Below, piece after piece: positions 23,101 through 35,841 of a DNA stretch of 64,000 nucleotides. Source of the stretch: Neckera pumila (Eukaryota; Streptophyta; Bryopsida; Hypnales; Neckeraceae). Location of the stretch: assembly GCA_963969595.1 (NCBI GenBank), contig OZ018415.1:14322001-14386000 (forward strand), given 5' to 3'. Every line of letters starts with the position of its first letter. Position 1 is the first letter of the stretch. Under the pieces are notes generated by a model that did no database searches, was not told where the DNA came from, and saw only the letters and a list, made by a program, of their open reading frames with translations. A program made the translations under genes and the position numbers.

Positions 23101-23656
23101 CTAGAAAGTTCCCGGGGCTAGACATGAAGAATGATCTTGTGGATCGGATTTGTTTTGTGACTGACAAGGACGAAAGAGTTCCGGATCATCTCATAAACCT
23201 TTTTCATGAGTCAAAATAGAATCTGATATAGATTGTACGTTGCTTGAGGAACACCGTTTTGATAAAGAAAAGTTTTCTTGAATTTCAAAAAAAAAAAAAA
23301 ATTCTTTGAACTTCTCATTCTCTCTAATTGCCATAAAACTAATGAATGAGAAGGTCCTTAAAAACCTTTCACAACCTTAAATTTTTTTTTCCAGATAGTC
23401 AGTAGTCAAAGCAATTTGGTGATTATACTTCTTTCGTTCAAAATGTTGAGCTAGGGTTCACTGGTTCAGATTGAGGAATTTGTTTTAAACAGATCCTGTT
23501 GATGTCTTATGAAGTATTAGGAAATAATTGTGCAAGATACTGTATTCTTCCTTTCATTTGATTTCTATATTATAGTTTAATTTATTTCATTTATGGGTGC
23601 CTATAAACAAATTGCTAACTAATCAATTTACACTTCAGGTCTTTAGGAGTATTCGA

Positions 23657-24844
23657 CATCAGAAGAAATATCAGCCCTCCGGAGGGATGCTCCGTAGTGA
23701 CAAACCAAGCTGTTAAAAAGCTTGGTTTGTCACTCCAGCTGACTATTGTGGTGAGCAGTCAGAGTGGCTGAGAGTGGCTGACTGTTCCGGTGAGCAGGGT
23801 TGTTGCAAGAAACACCGTCCACTTTTGGTCCATTTTGGCCTGTTTTCAAGTACTCATGAGATTTTGCATATGAATTTTTAAAAATAATATAAAATAAGGA
23901 CAATCAGTACAAGACTAAAATTAGGATATCCCCAAAATTTCAGATCTAAAAAAAATCTAGATCAAAATTTATTCACAAAAAAGAGTGAGTTGAAATTTTA
24001 AAGAAAATACATACTTTGAAGTTTTAATTTGTAAAAATTAGGAAAAAAGAAGTTCAAAGAAAGTAAAAACAAACCATTTGGGAAGACTTCATGGTGAAGA
24101 GATTTGACCAAAAAATTGATCTTGAAGTCATCTAAAATGTTCAGAACTGCGTGCGCAAGAGAGCCCTCTTTGCATGGACGTAGACAACACAAAATAAAAT
24201 ATTTTTTAATGCCCCTTGGTAGAAATATGAGTTCCTACTATGCAAATAGACCATAGAAATTTCAGCTCTAAATCATTAAATTTGAGTACTCCTTATTACC
24301 CAAAACCCCTAAATTGCAAAACGTGACAAATTAGTTAAATTGAAATTTAAATATAAAATGATTTTTAAAAATTTCTAAAAAATATGAAATATGATTAATC
24401 TCAAGATAGACATCTCCAATAAAAAATTCAACTTCATGCAAGTTATGCTTCAAAAGTTATTGCAAAAAGAAGCTTCCACAAGCTCCTTGTGACAATTCAA
24501 TAGGACCGGTGTTTCTTGCAATGACCTAGCAGTCAAAGTGGTTGACTGCTGCAGTGAGTAGTCAGAGCGGCTGACTGCTCGCCAGAGCAATCAGATTTTG
24601 TAGAATTTTTTATGTTTTTTTTATTTTTTTTATTTTTTTAATATTATTTTAAGATTAAAAAATATGTATTAATATTAAATTTTTATTCTCGAATTTTGGT
24701 TCTAGCACCACTATCACAACAAAAATTGATGCGCAGAAATAGGGGGAAAACAAATTTTTGAGCCAAAATAAATAAATTTTAGGGTACCGTGGAGGTCGGA
24801 GGGCTATAGAGCAGCCCTCTAAAGGCCTGAAATTTTCTCCAATG
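23657..24844. mobile_element. F2 element containing a nested F3 element
   Basis: The termini CATCAGAAGAAATATCAG and (inverted) CATTGGAGAAAATTTCAG are followed inward by GC-rich AGCCCTCC/GAGGGCTG blocks. Just inside the left end is a perfect hairpin, GTGACAAACCAAGCT / AGCTTGGTTTGTCAC (23697-23732). A (G/C)AGCAGTCAGAG(T/C)GGCTGACTG repeat occurs on both sides of the nested F3 insertion. Removing that insertion leaves about 460 bp. No coding capacity. Confidence 0.7.
23797..24527 (-). mobile_element. F3 element (subfamily a) nested in F2
   Basis: The ends GGTTGTTGCAAGAAACACC and (inverted) GGTCATTGCAAGAAACACC enclose 731 bp. The interior matches 19330-20068 in reverse. It interrupts the F2 element at its internal GAGCAGTCAGAG repeats, so it is younger than that element. 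Confidence 0.75.
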
Positions 24845-25032
24845 ACTATCATCATTCTTCCACTACTATTATGAAATGGAGGGGTTAGATTTTTTCATAC
24901 AAATATAATTTGTTTTGAAATTTTTAATTTTGATTATCTAGGACAAGTATAGATTTCAAACCGAGCCAAAAAATGCCAAAGTTCTAGAGTGGCATCATTT
25001 TAATGAAATTTGCCATAATTAAATCTTTTGTA

Positions 25033-25730
25033 GGGGTTATTGCAAAAAACACCTATTGTTTTTGTCTCAAAGCAGCCTAATTCAATGCACAATTAAACAC
25101 TATGACTTTTGTAATAAAAAATTTTAAAGTCAATTAAAATATGGATAATTTGCACCAAATATTAATAGTAAAAGTGTGAAAATTCAAGCCGAGAAAATTT
25201 TCTTTCTAAAATTATGCACAAAAAAGAGCAATGAAAAATGCCAAATAATTTGATATTTTGATGCTTGATTTTAAAAAAATAGTAAAAATTCAAAAAAATA
25301 AACAAAATGATTCATTTTTCTAACCTAAAGGTGCTTCTTTTTAATCATTTTCATCTTTGGAAAAAAAATTGTATTCTTTGTACTTGCACAAAAGTAGTGC
25401 ACTTTGAGTATATGTGGAAGGTGGACACTTTATTGTTTTAGAAAATTTCTTAGTGGTCTTGTATAATTTAGAAAAAATCCTTGTCTTGCAATTTTAACCT
25501 TCAAATTTGCATTTTTAGATTGAAAATAGTAATAAATCCTTCATAATGGAAAAAATAGGCATCCAATTAAAATAATTTTAAAAAATCAAAAAATAATAAT
25601 TCAATGCCAAAAACTACTATATGTACCTTCATTTAAACTTTATACAAAATTGACGTATATATAAGATGCAAAAAATGACATGTCCAAGGCCAAAGGGACC
25701 AAAAGAAGATAAATATTTCTTGCAATCATT
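25033..25730 (+). mobile_element. F3-type element, subfamily b
   Basis: It begins TAGGGGTTATTGCAAAAAACACC and ends ATTTCTTGCAATCA. The interior is shared with 1686-2586 (reverse) and unrelated to subfamily a. It has no internal insertion and so gives the simpler form of this subfamily (about 700 bp). Immediately to the left (24930-25020) is a fragment with ATAGATTTCAAACCGAGCC, also found inside the copy at 1686-2586. Confidence 0.65.
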
Positions 25731-28700
25731 TGATACTTGATAGTGGCATGAATTGTTATATTTGTGGTATAGAAGAATTGTCTTTCTCATTAACCTTTCA
25801 TCTTTCATAGCTAGGCCACAATTTCAAACTTCATTGATTAAAATGAAATTGGCTTTTAAAATCTCATTTAAGTTTGAGTCTCAGGTATTGATACTTTTAT
25901 AAGTAAAAAAAAAATTATTTTTATTCTTTGAATTCAAATTTGGTTCTTGATGGCTCAAGTTTGAATTTTTTAAATATTAGAAAATTTAGTGATCAAATAA
26001 ATGTAATATAAAGATCTATATAGAATGTTAGAATTTCAACCTATCTATAGATTAAGAACTTTTTTATAGACTTCAATTAAAAACTTCAATCCAAAGTATT
26101 GGTAATCCCATTATCATGCATTTTATTTCAGTTGATGGAATGTTTAAATTTTCATGTACTAATTTCAATTCTAAATTCTAAAGTAAAGAACCAATATATT
26201 ATAGTTTTCTTTTTGAGAATATAATATTATACTAGGCTTTGAATTATTTTAGGAATAGCAATCTTCTTGAGATCCATCTAATTCTTCTTCAAGTTTTTAA
26301 TTAAAATTTTGTAATAGGCGTCATGTTTAAACAATTTTTTGTTTTCTTAGGATTTCACAAATGACTTGTTATAAATTGGACCCCTTTGTATCCAAATCAA
26401 AAAAGAATCTCACTACTTAAAATTCTTCTTTCTTTGAAAAGGTGCAAATATTTTTGAAACTATGAAGTCAAATATTTTTAGTACATTCAAACTTCAATCA
26501 TTTTTATTCAAAATGAATATATAATCTTAAATTTAGGCTCAAACTTCATTAGTCATATATTTTGTGAAAAATTCTTTTGACTTTATTTGAAAAGGTAATA
26601 CAACTTTTGATCTTTCTAAATTTCATTTTGAATTAAATGAATAAAAAATTTTAGTACTTATAGAATTTTTTAATTAAAATGGCAATACTCTACGTGCCAT
26701 TTTGACCATCTAGGACAAGTAAAAATTTGAGACTAGGTGATTTGCACTATAAAAGTGCTAAAGTTTTGGAAGGGCTCTACTTCAATAAAATTTGCCATAC
26801 TTGTTCATTTCAACATCAACAATTTATATATGCAATGAATAAATTGCCATATTGTTGGAAAGTGGAAGAAACTCAAAATAGAGGTTTAACCTTATATATA
26901 ATATACCCATGTATTCGGTGGTTAGCTTTTGATTTTTTCTAAAAACATATGTCAAAAAATATTAAATTAAAAATATTTATACAAAAATATAAGTTCTTGT
27001 AAAATATTGTATTTTTGGCATTAATAAAACTCATTTTTAAAGAAACAATTAAATATTTGAAAAGAGATGTTGACTTGCATCCCATAGTAGATTGGTAGCA
27101 AGGTTGTCAACTTGTTTAGTCTAATTATGTAGTTTGAAGATTTTTGGTTAAGTTGTCATGTCTTGTTGTGTATCAAATTAGACAAGGACTTAATATACTT
27201 ATATACAAGACAACAATCTTCAACTATTTTCAAATATATTCAAATATTCTTAAATATTTCTAATATTTCTAAAATATTTGAACCATCATATTAGATATGT
27301 TCTAGGAGTATTCTTGTTTAGCATGTCATTTTAGACATCATATTGCCAGGTTTGGCTAAACAACCTTGCAATGATGGTAATATGATCCATAATGGAGATA
27401 CAATCATTACAATGTACTAATACACGAGTTATTATTGACTTGTGTAATATTCTTTTCAAATTTTAAAATACTGTTATATTTCAGTGACTTAATTAGACAT
27501 TTGGACATCTCCAGTAGAATTAAGTTTTATTGATTTTAGAGATTTTTTGAGTTTTATAATTTCAAACTTTAATAACTTCTAAATTGAGTGAGGACTTTGG
27601 AACAACTATTATTTGTTAATTTATAATATATGACTTTAAGATGCTATTATTAATATATGATAAGTTTTAAAATGCATGCTAATAGAGGTCCATTTGTCTC
27701 CTCAAAGCAATGTCATGAAACCAACAAAGGTTGGATGTACCTACTAAAAGTCTAAAAAATGCTTGCAAAAGAAAAAAAATTCAAAATTCAAAAGAAAATA
27801 CAAGCTCACCTTTGGAGTCTTTTTAGGCACCTAGTTCATTAGGTCATTTAATTGATGTAGTGTATCAACCATACATAATTACAAGATCTTTTATTCAATA
27901 TGCATTTACTTACAGTACTTAGATATTTATTATCAAGAATACAAATTTAACACTAAAAGGACAAGGTCCTATAACCAAAAAAATTGAATAAAATAAAGAT
28001 TATCTAATTTTTAGATAAATAGATTCTATGCAATCTTCATCTTCATAGACTTTATATAAAAGTCCTTCATTAGAACATCAAGTTTACTTAGTCTTTAGTA
28101 AGGGATCTTATGGATTCAAATATTAATCATGCAAATAATCAATAATATTGCACAGTGAGTCTAAATATATTTATTGAAGTGTATTCATATCCTTCTTCAT
28201 TTGTCATTCAACACAAAATAAAAAGGTGACCAATTTCATTCAATCTTAAATTATTGATAATAATAAGAATTTTTTTGAAATGCTAGTATTCTATCACTTG
28301 GCACTTTTACATTTAGACTGTGTAATTTACAATCTATACTAGTCCTAGGTTGTAGAATTAATTAAACAGGAAGTGAATGGAAAAATGGTGTGTTGAATAT
28401 TGCCATTGATTTTAACAAAATTTTCTATAAATACTCAAATTATTAGATTCGAGCAAATTTGTTTGAAAAAATCTGTGAACAAGAGTTTGAAATTTTGATT
28501 GAACAAACTATAGATGATCTTGATTTAGTTTTTATAGACATGTTGACAAAATTTAGATGAAAGTGGGACAAATTATAAATAGAAGAATATAGAAAATTTG
28601 ATTAAAGAAATTGAAAACAAATAAAAAACGGTTGAAAAATACATAAAGTTGACAAGATTGGATAGACTCATGAAAGTTAGATACAATAGATAAAGTGTGA

Positions 28701-28849
28701 TGTCCTAAGTAGAAAATTCCTTTCTATATTTTCATTACCATAATGATAAATTCTTATTTAAAACTCTCTTGTATTCTTGAGCTACTCCATTAGTTATTGG
28801 AATTGACACTTAGAATTCTAAAGCCCTTGCATTTAGTATTACTGAAAAA
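25731..28849. other. AT-rich gene desert
   Basis: Extremely AT-rich, with no convincing frame over 70 codons. A short TTAAAATGGC...TAAAATTTGCCAT inverted motif at about 26670-26800 recalls those near 2080-2240 and 24960. Otherwise nothing identifiable. Confidence 0.45.
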
Positions 28850-31800
28850 GAGCACTATCTAATGGAATGAACTTGAGATTAATAAAAATCAAAAGAATAT
28901 GCTAAGGTTCACCTATTTAATCAATGGATTGATCTCAACTTTGAATGAATTTTAAGTATAATTCTATGGTCTCAATCATCATAATGTTGATGTTGTTTTT
29001 GTGAAAAAAGAGTTGTAATATCATTAATTCAATAAGCTATGTGTTTGAGTTTTGAGACTCTAATTGTTGCACGATCCTCGATAGTCACCTATCATATGGC
29101 TACATGAGGAAAGTGAGAATGAAAAGTGTACGTGATAAAGTTCATGGATGCATGATTTGTTCATTGGACGACAAGTTGATCTGTATGCAATTGATACCAT
29201 AGTTGATGCCTGATATATCTCAAGGGAGTAGCTAAAAAATCATGGATTTGAGCGAGGGTTTATCTTTGTATAGACAAGCATTGAGGACATTCAAGACATT
29301 TCAACCGTATATTAGGAAATCCAATATTGCGATTGATCAAAAGTGTTCTTTATTAAAGGCGTTAAGTTTCATGCAAACAACCATGAAATCTAAAGAATAT
29401 TGATAGTGATTATGTAATGATGTGGATGCTTACATGCTACTACTTCTTTGTGAGTGGTCTTGTTTGCTTAACCATGTTGTGAAGTGTTTCAAAATATCCC
29501 ATTAAATTACAAAATGGTATAAGAGTAGCCCCACAGCAATACGCTAAAGCAAATCATGAAGGACATTCTTCCATCATAATAGATCAATGTTACAAACCTT
29601 GAGAGGTTAGTTGAGGCATTTTGTTTGTAGAATTGCTCTAAATAAAAGAAACTACATAGCCTAAATAGACTTGTCTTGCTTGTCTTATCTTGGCCTTAGC
29701 TTGTCATCAGAATTCATCTAGAGAAATGTAAATTGGCCCATTAGGATTAATATTTAAGGTTTCTTGCAACTTAATACAAGATTTAAATATTAATTTTTGA
29801 AAGTGTTTCTTATATTGGCTACTACCATCATACTTATTTAAATCCAAATATAAAAACCTAACTGGCAATTTTTTGTTGTATGATGAACAAAAGCTTTGAA
29901 TAGGTTTGGCAAGCAAGCTGAGATTAGAATTACAATCTTATCAAGCACATTTCAAGGTCCCAGGGTTGTATTGTCCATCTATCATTGCATATTGTGCATG
30001 ACAAGTGTCAAGTGTAGATGACATTATCGTGAAGTAAGGTTTTAGGATTTAGATTTTTTTTACCCCTTGATAAATGGATTTGTCCTACGTTGCTGGCTCA
30101 AAAAATTGGTGTGGAAAGCTAGGACCACATCAAGCATGGATGATTGGGGTGAAGGCTCGTGCAGGTAGAAAAGGTAGAAAAAAGAGTGACCGTGCATGAA
30201 GAAGCACATGCAAACAAAGGGGCGACTGTAAATGGCAAAAGGGCAAAGTAGGAGCCAAAGGGACAATTGCGGGTGTCAAAGGAGCAACCACCAGTAGTAA
30301 AGGGGCGACAGTGGATAAAGAGGTGAAAAGCAAATGCAAGTGGATGAGGGGATGTTATATCTTTCAAATCCAATCTCCTTCAAAAAAGAAAAAATTGCAA
30401 TTTTAGATAAAAGTACAATTCATTTAAGATGAATCATTGCAAATTGCAAAATATGCAAAAGAATGTATTTAAATTTTTGTCTTTTATTTTCTTATATAAA
30501 ATCTCAAAGTAAAAAATAACATATGATTACAAAAAGTTTTTAAAAATTGAAGAAAAATAAAAGACAAATAAATCATTAAAATTTTTACTTAATTTTCCAT
30601 CTTTTATTTTGAATTTTTAAATCAATATGACAAATAATACTATGGGTCATTGAGAATTGCAAAAAATAAATGAAGAAGTTCTAATTTAAATCTCCATTTG
30701 TTAGATTTTATTTATAAAATCTAGTTGACAAATAATTCTTGACTAGAAAGAGTCTAGGAAAATTTCAAGAAATAAATAGGAAAATTTTTACTGCAATTTC
30801 TACTTTTAATTTTTAATTTTAAAAATCAACAGCCATGACAAATTGTTTAATATTAAGAGGATTTTTATAAATTGCAAAAAATTACATGTAGAATTTCTTA
30901 ATTAATTTTTCAATTTTTATTTTTATTTTTAAATTGACATGACAAATAATATATAAATAGGATGATTATCTAAAGATTTCAAAAAATAAATAGATGAAAT
31001 CTTATTTAAATCTTACATCGATTATTTTTTAATTATAAAATCAAAATGACAAATAATTTACTATTGAAAAGAATTATGGATAATGTCAAAAATAAATCAA
31101 AAGGTCTTACTTAAATCTCTATCCTTTATTTTTATTATTTGTATGTATATATTAGATCAATGCACATAGGCAAATATGGCTAGAAGTAACCAGCCTACAT
31201 TTCATTTGGTGAAGGTTGATATTACCGGTATGTCAAAAAATGCAAAGCAATTCAGTGAAGGCAGAAATGGCATCCATCGATGGATTCCTTGACAATGTAG
31301 CTGATGCTAAGTACTAACTAATGGTTTACTATGTTTGTGTATTGAGCGTTAGAAATGGATCTCAAATACATCCCAAATAAATGCAATGGTTGAGTGCAAG
31401 AACCGAACTAAACCTTCGTTGAACAAATCCATTGAGAGCAATCCTTTGTGGGATGATGCCTTCTTCATCCAACCATGGCTATGTGCCTTCCATTCCTGCC
31501 CTTAGTGGCAATATTCCGCTTCAAGACTTTAGTTATTGCTCTTCATTTAGATTTACAGCAAACTGAGAGTTAATCTTAATTAATAATTTCAAGCACTATT
31601 TCAAGTTTGTGATCATCCCCACTCCCACATCCAAAAAGACTTGCAACACCTATTAGAGAATATTTTTGGATATTTAAGGATACACCTCCACTTTGAATGA
31701 TTTTTAAAGATCATTGATGTTGCTTTAGTGAGTAAGGGAAGAGTTGTAATATCTTTAATCAAGTAAGCTATGTATCATGTGAGTGCTAAGATTCTAGCTA

Positions 31801-32395
31801 TTCTCTGAGCTTAGATTTTTGTTTATGCTGGTGATCTTTTTGTCATTGTGATCCTCAGTGGTCACCTCCCATGCTGCTACACAGGGAAAGTAAGAGTGAA
31901 AGGTGTATGCAATTGATACTACAATCGATGCTTGAATGGTATATCTATTGAAAAATCATGGATTTATATTGTAGGATGCCTTACCATGCAAGGCCTCCCA
32001 TCTTGTGAGGGCCGTGCCCTTGCTTTTGAATCAAGGCCCTTACTCAATAGGAGGCCCATGTGGTGGAGAGGCCCATTGCATTAAGCACATGGGCTTGCCT
32101 AAAAGTATTGTGCTTGGCACTATATCAAGTACATTATGCCCTATAATCAAGAAGTTTTTGTAAAGGGACCCGGACTTATAGTGCTAAATGAGCGCCGGTT
32201 TACATTTGTGTAGACAAGACAATTCAACCATGTATTAAAAAATTCAAAAATGTGATTGATCAAAAGTCCTCTTTGAGGGCTTCAAATTTTATCCACTATC
32301 TAGACGACCATAGAGAAAGAAATTGATAGTGATGATGTAATGACATAGATGCTTACATGCAAATATTTTTTGTGAGTGGTCTTGTTTGCCTTACA
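28850..32395 (+). mobile_element. Decayed LTR retrotransposon, non-coding
   Basis: Two direct repeats flank about 2.1 kb. The left one (about 28850-29511) and right one (about 31640-32395) share ordered blocks such as GAGTTGTAATATC, AAAAATCATGGATTT, GATTGATCAAAAGT, GATGTAATGA and GTGAGTGGTCTTGTTTGC. Directly after the left repeat is TGGTATAAGAGTA (29515), close to the tRNA-Met primer-binding site used by many plant LTR elements. The right repeat carries an insertion (about 31975-32195). The interior has no gag or pol frame, so this is an old or non-autonomous element. Confidence 0.55.
30215..30320 (+). repeat. ~21-bp minisatellite inside the LTR element
   Basis: About five imperfect units begin AAAGG(G/A)GC(G/A)A and are spaced near 21 bp. 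They form a small purine-rich, GC-richer block in the AT-rich interior. Confidence 0.55.
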
Positions 32396-33299
32396 AATCC
32401 TTTGATGGCCAATTCAAAGATTTCTACAAATTAAAAAATTATTTTGATTTTGGCAACGGCACATGGCACATGGCACATGGCACATTAGTCTTTTGGAGGT
32501 ATTACAAAGAGAAAAGAAAAGAAATTAGATCTTTCCCCTTTTAAAGATTATTTAAAGAACAACAATTATTTAGTATAGGTAGATTTTATTTAACATTATC
32601 ACAATTATGATTGATTTCAAAGACCAAAACATATATTTTCTTGCCTAAAATGTACAACCTTATTCATGAAATCTTAGAATTTATTTGAATACACCTATTT
32701 TCATTTCTTTTAAAATTAGTATTTTATTTTATTGGAATTGAATGATTTTTTGATATTTTAATTATCCTAAAGTCTATGGACTTTGAGGTGGCTAGAGCAC
32801 CAAAAGATATATCCCTATACATTTAAGTTGATTCAATTAGTGCAAGACATACAAATTATTTTATACTGCATTTTTTTTCTAAAGAATGTTTTATCTTTAT
32901 TTGTTTAGTGGATCTTTGGCATGAAAGTCTTCTATGATTAGTTTGTGTATTACACTTTCATACATTTTGTCTTCTTATATTTTAATTTGGTTCTACAATA
33001 AAATTCTATTTGGATTCTATAAAACAAATTGAGAAGATGAAATGGCAAACCAATTAAATACAAATTGCAATTGATAAATTTTTCATTGTAAATATTGATC
33101 ATTAGCAGGATTGCTCAAGAATAATAAAGAATTAAGGATAAATTGATGGTGGACCTAAAGACACAGCTAAGGCTTTAGTAATGAAGACAATTAATTTTAA
33201 AAAATCAAAATTCAAAGGCAAATTGTACTACTGGAAAAAAAAAAAATTGGATACAAATCATTTAATTGTAAAGTCAAAGTATTGAAACAAAGAAATATT
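32396..33299. other. AT-rich tract before copia relic
   Basis: A short TGGCACA triplication lies at about 32460-32490, next to a fragment of the dispersed repeat seen at 37560-38340 (AAATTAAAAAATTATTTTGATTTTGGCAA). The rest may be decayed copia gag sequence but is too degraded to assign. Confidence 0.4.
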
Positions 33300-33870
33300 C
33301 TTCTAATTGTAAGGGAAGAAAAAAAAATAAAAACAAGGGCAAAGCATCAAAGAAAAACCCAAGGACAAATTGTCAATTTTATGGGACAGATAAAAGAACC
33401 CATAGTTGTTGAGTATTGATAATTTTTCATAAGAATTAAGAAAAAAATAAGGACAAGACATTAAATAAGACTTCAAAGACAAACTATAAATTCTATGGAA
33501 TAGATTGGAGAATCCTAAGTTTTTAGATATTGATGCTTGTTTGATAAAAATGAAATAGGAAACAAAGACAATGCATCAGAGAAAAACTCAAGAACAAGCT
33601 GTCAACTCTATAAGACAAATTATTAAATTGGTAGTTGATAACTTCAGTTGTTGAAGATAAATATTTATTTGATAAGAATAAAAAGAAAACAAAGACAAAA
33701 AATCAAAAAAGAACCCAGAGATAAATTGTCAACTCTATATAATAAATGAGAGAACCATAAGTTGTTGAAGATTGAATCTTATTTGATAAAAGTGCATGAT
33801 TTGATTTGGTATTTGGATTCTAGAGCTGTAAATTGTATCACTTTTCTTTAAGTTAAAAAATATTTTCCTG
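33300..33870 (+). mobile_element. Copia gag/protease relic with repeated zinc-knuckle segment
   Basis: Four imperfect units of about 115-130 bp each encode a decayed CCHC-knuckle-like block. The first unit, at 33367, translates to NCQFYGTDKRTHSC. The last is followed at 33801-33841 by the frame LIWYLDSRAVNCIT, which matches the copia protease start WYLDSGA with Gly changed to Arg. Stops and frame changes lie between units. The identification rests on these two motifs; no reverse transcriptase remains. Confidence 0.6.
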
Positions 33871-33958
33871 TACAGTTGGAAGTTTAAAGGGCCGCAACTT
33901 GCCATTAGAGAAAATCTGAGGCCATGGAAAGGCTGCTCTGCAATGACATACCAAGCTA

Positions 33959-34884
33959 TTAACCCCTAAAAGCCCGTTGTCTCTTCGGGGGACAAATGCG
34001 TTTTTAGGCAGGTACCTACGGGTTGAAATTTTCTCTTGATTTTTTGAAACTTTTTTGGAAGGTAGAAAAACTCATTAGCTTCATAGGAATATAATTTTTT
34101 TCACAATCGATGCCCAAGAACAAAAGTTATGACCAAATAAGCTCAGAACAAGGGAAGGCGGGCAGCAAAAAAAATTTGCACATTTTTCTTTTTTCTTTTT
34201 TTAGTATTTCTTTTCTTATATTATATTTTTTTCTATCTAAAAAGCTTTGATTTATTTCATTTGGATTTGTTATGAGAAAGTTATGGACATTCTTGTTTTT
34301 CAAGCAGTTAAAGCATCTTTTGAAAAAAATAACTTGTACGATTCATTTTTGAATGCAATTTTTCAAATTTTCAAATTTTCTTTTTGCATGGTTAAGTTTA
34401 CTTGCTAGAACAATCTGACCATTGGGATTAGTGCATCTTAATTCCATCTAAAATATATGAATATTTTAGATTTTCCTTCTATCTTGTACCTACTTCTACT
34501 TAACAATTTTTTCAATAATGAAAATTAACTTTTTTTGAATTTTTTTTTTGGGTACATTGTCAATTCAATTCTCCACTATTAACATTTAAAGCTTAAAACT
34601 CTATAGTGTAAAAATTTTAAGTTAAAAATGTTCAAAGTCAAAAAATCCAGTCCCACAATGTGCTGAAAAATTTGTTTTTTTCACTTTAAACATAGATATC
34701 TTGCAATCGGTGCGGTCAAAAATTCTGAAACTTTTTCCACACATTCTCATACTGGTTAGGTGTAAGATACTACAATTAGATGTGCAATAAAAATATTTTT
34801 AATTTTTTTTCACTCCTTGCTAAAAAAATGGCAGTTTTGGGTGTTTTTTGGCAAGAAAAAAGGCCTTGAGCCTTTAGGCATTAA
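33959..34884 (+). mobile_element. F1 element, TTAA-flanked, complete copy
   Basis: It is bounded by TTAA on each side (33959-33962; 34881-34884). The 5' end is CCCCTAAAAGCCC; the 3' end read inverted is TGCCTAAAGGCTCAAGG. Landmarks shared by all F1 copies follow in order: GGGGGAC near the start, AACAAAAGTTATG, GAGAAAGTTATGGA, AACAATTTTTTCA, CTTGCAATC, and GGCAGTTTTGGGTG near the end. No coding capacity, so it is non-autonomous. TTAA duplications and CCC ends are the hallmark of piggyBac elements. Confidence 0.8.
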
Positions 34885-35239
34885 CAAGCTGGTTTGATAC
34901 TCCCCCAAAGACGCCAAGTGACCATTAAGAGTGGGTGAATTTTGCAAAAATAGTCAGACCATGACTATTTTCACGACTAAAAATAAAAAATTTCATTTCA
35001 TTTCATTTCTTTTTTTAAAACATGCAATCCATTGTATTTGCAATTTCTAACCTTTATTTACATGTGCTTGAAGATTCTTAATTGAAGATTTTTAATTGCT
35101 TAATTGATAATGGTTTCAATTATATCAAATGAAATGCAATCAAGCTACAAAACTTGACTTAGTTGGGTTTTATTTGACTTAATTGAAACAATATAAGTGT
35201 CAAATAAACCATTTTTTTTTGGTTTAGTGAGTTAGAATT

Positions 35240-35745
35240 TGTGGAGAGAAGCTCTTTATACTAGTGGGATAGGAATAGAGGAGACAATGCATGTGGGATA
35301 CATGAACTAGGAAGAAAAGGAGCTTGGTCGCTCATTTTGAAGTAGAATCAAAAAATGATGTAAAAACTGAAATTTTAGACCTCATTTAGGCATAGTAGAA
35401 AAAAAATTTGAAAAAAATTTGAACTAAAATAAGTGGGTGTATTATGCTACCTTTGATTTCTAAAAATCCGTTTGAGGTTTTGAGCCTCCACCTAAGAGTA
35501 ATGAACAAATTTGAAAGAAGGTGCTTAAAAATGTCCAAAAAAACTTCCCTTCCATAACTCTTAGTTGGAGGCTCAAAACCTCAAACAAATTTTTGGAGAT
35601 GAAAGGTAGCATAATTCCCCCACTTTTTTTTAAACCAAAGTTTTTTCAAAAAAGATATTTTACTATACCTAAATGAGGTCTAAAATTTCAGTTTTTACAT
35701 CATTTTTTGATTCTACTTCAAAATAATCGACTGAGCTTGGAAATA
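35240..35745. repeat. Long inverted repeat inside F2 element
   Basis: Arms of about 175 bp (35330-35505 and 35553-35735) are nearly perfect reverse complements around a ~47-bp loop. AGTAGAATCAAAAAATGATG pairs with CATCATTTTTTGATTCTACT, and GAGGTTTTGAGCCTCCA pairs with TGGAGGCTCAAAACCTC. The left arm has further sequence (35240-35330) whose partner has been lost on the right but is present in the related hairpin at 50060-50715. Confidence 0.8.
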
Positions 35746-35841
35746 AGGAAAAAATCATTTTTTTGGCCCAAAAAAAAACATTTTGCAGGGTCCTTAGAGT
35801 GCTGTGGAGCAACCCTTTGGTGGCCTTGTTTTTCTATAATG

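Larger units (their letters stand above)
33903..35841 (+). mobile_element. F2 element with nested F1 and long internal hairpin
   Basis: The ends are CATTAGAGAAAATCTGAGGCC and (inverted) CATTATAGAAAAACAAGGCC. Removing the nested F1 copy (33959-34884) leaves about 1.0 kb. Near the left end the hairpin GACATACCAAGCT / AAGCTGGTTTGATAC, perfect in the copy at 23657, has the F1 element inserted in its loop. The interior contains a large inverted repeat. No coding capacity is seen. Confidence 0.75.

Noticed and set aside
30060..30373. Three overlapping minus-strand frames with alanine/proline-rich content
   Set aside because: They follow from the ~21-bp minisatellite and have no consistent motif or start; they are repeat artefacts.
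33959..34884. F1 as a Stowaway or hAT MITE
   Set aside because: Flanks are TTAA rather than TA or an 8-bp duplication, and the ends do not match the Stowaway consensus or hAT CA.GG ends.
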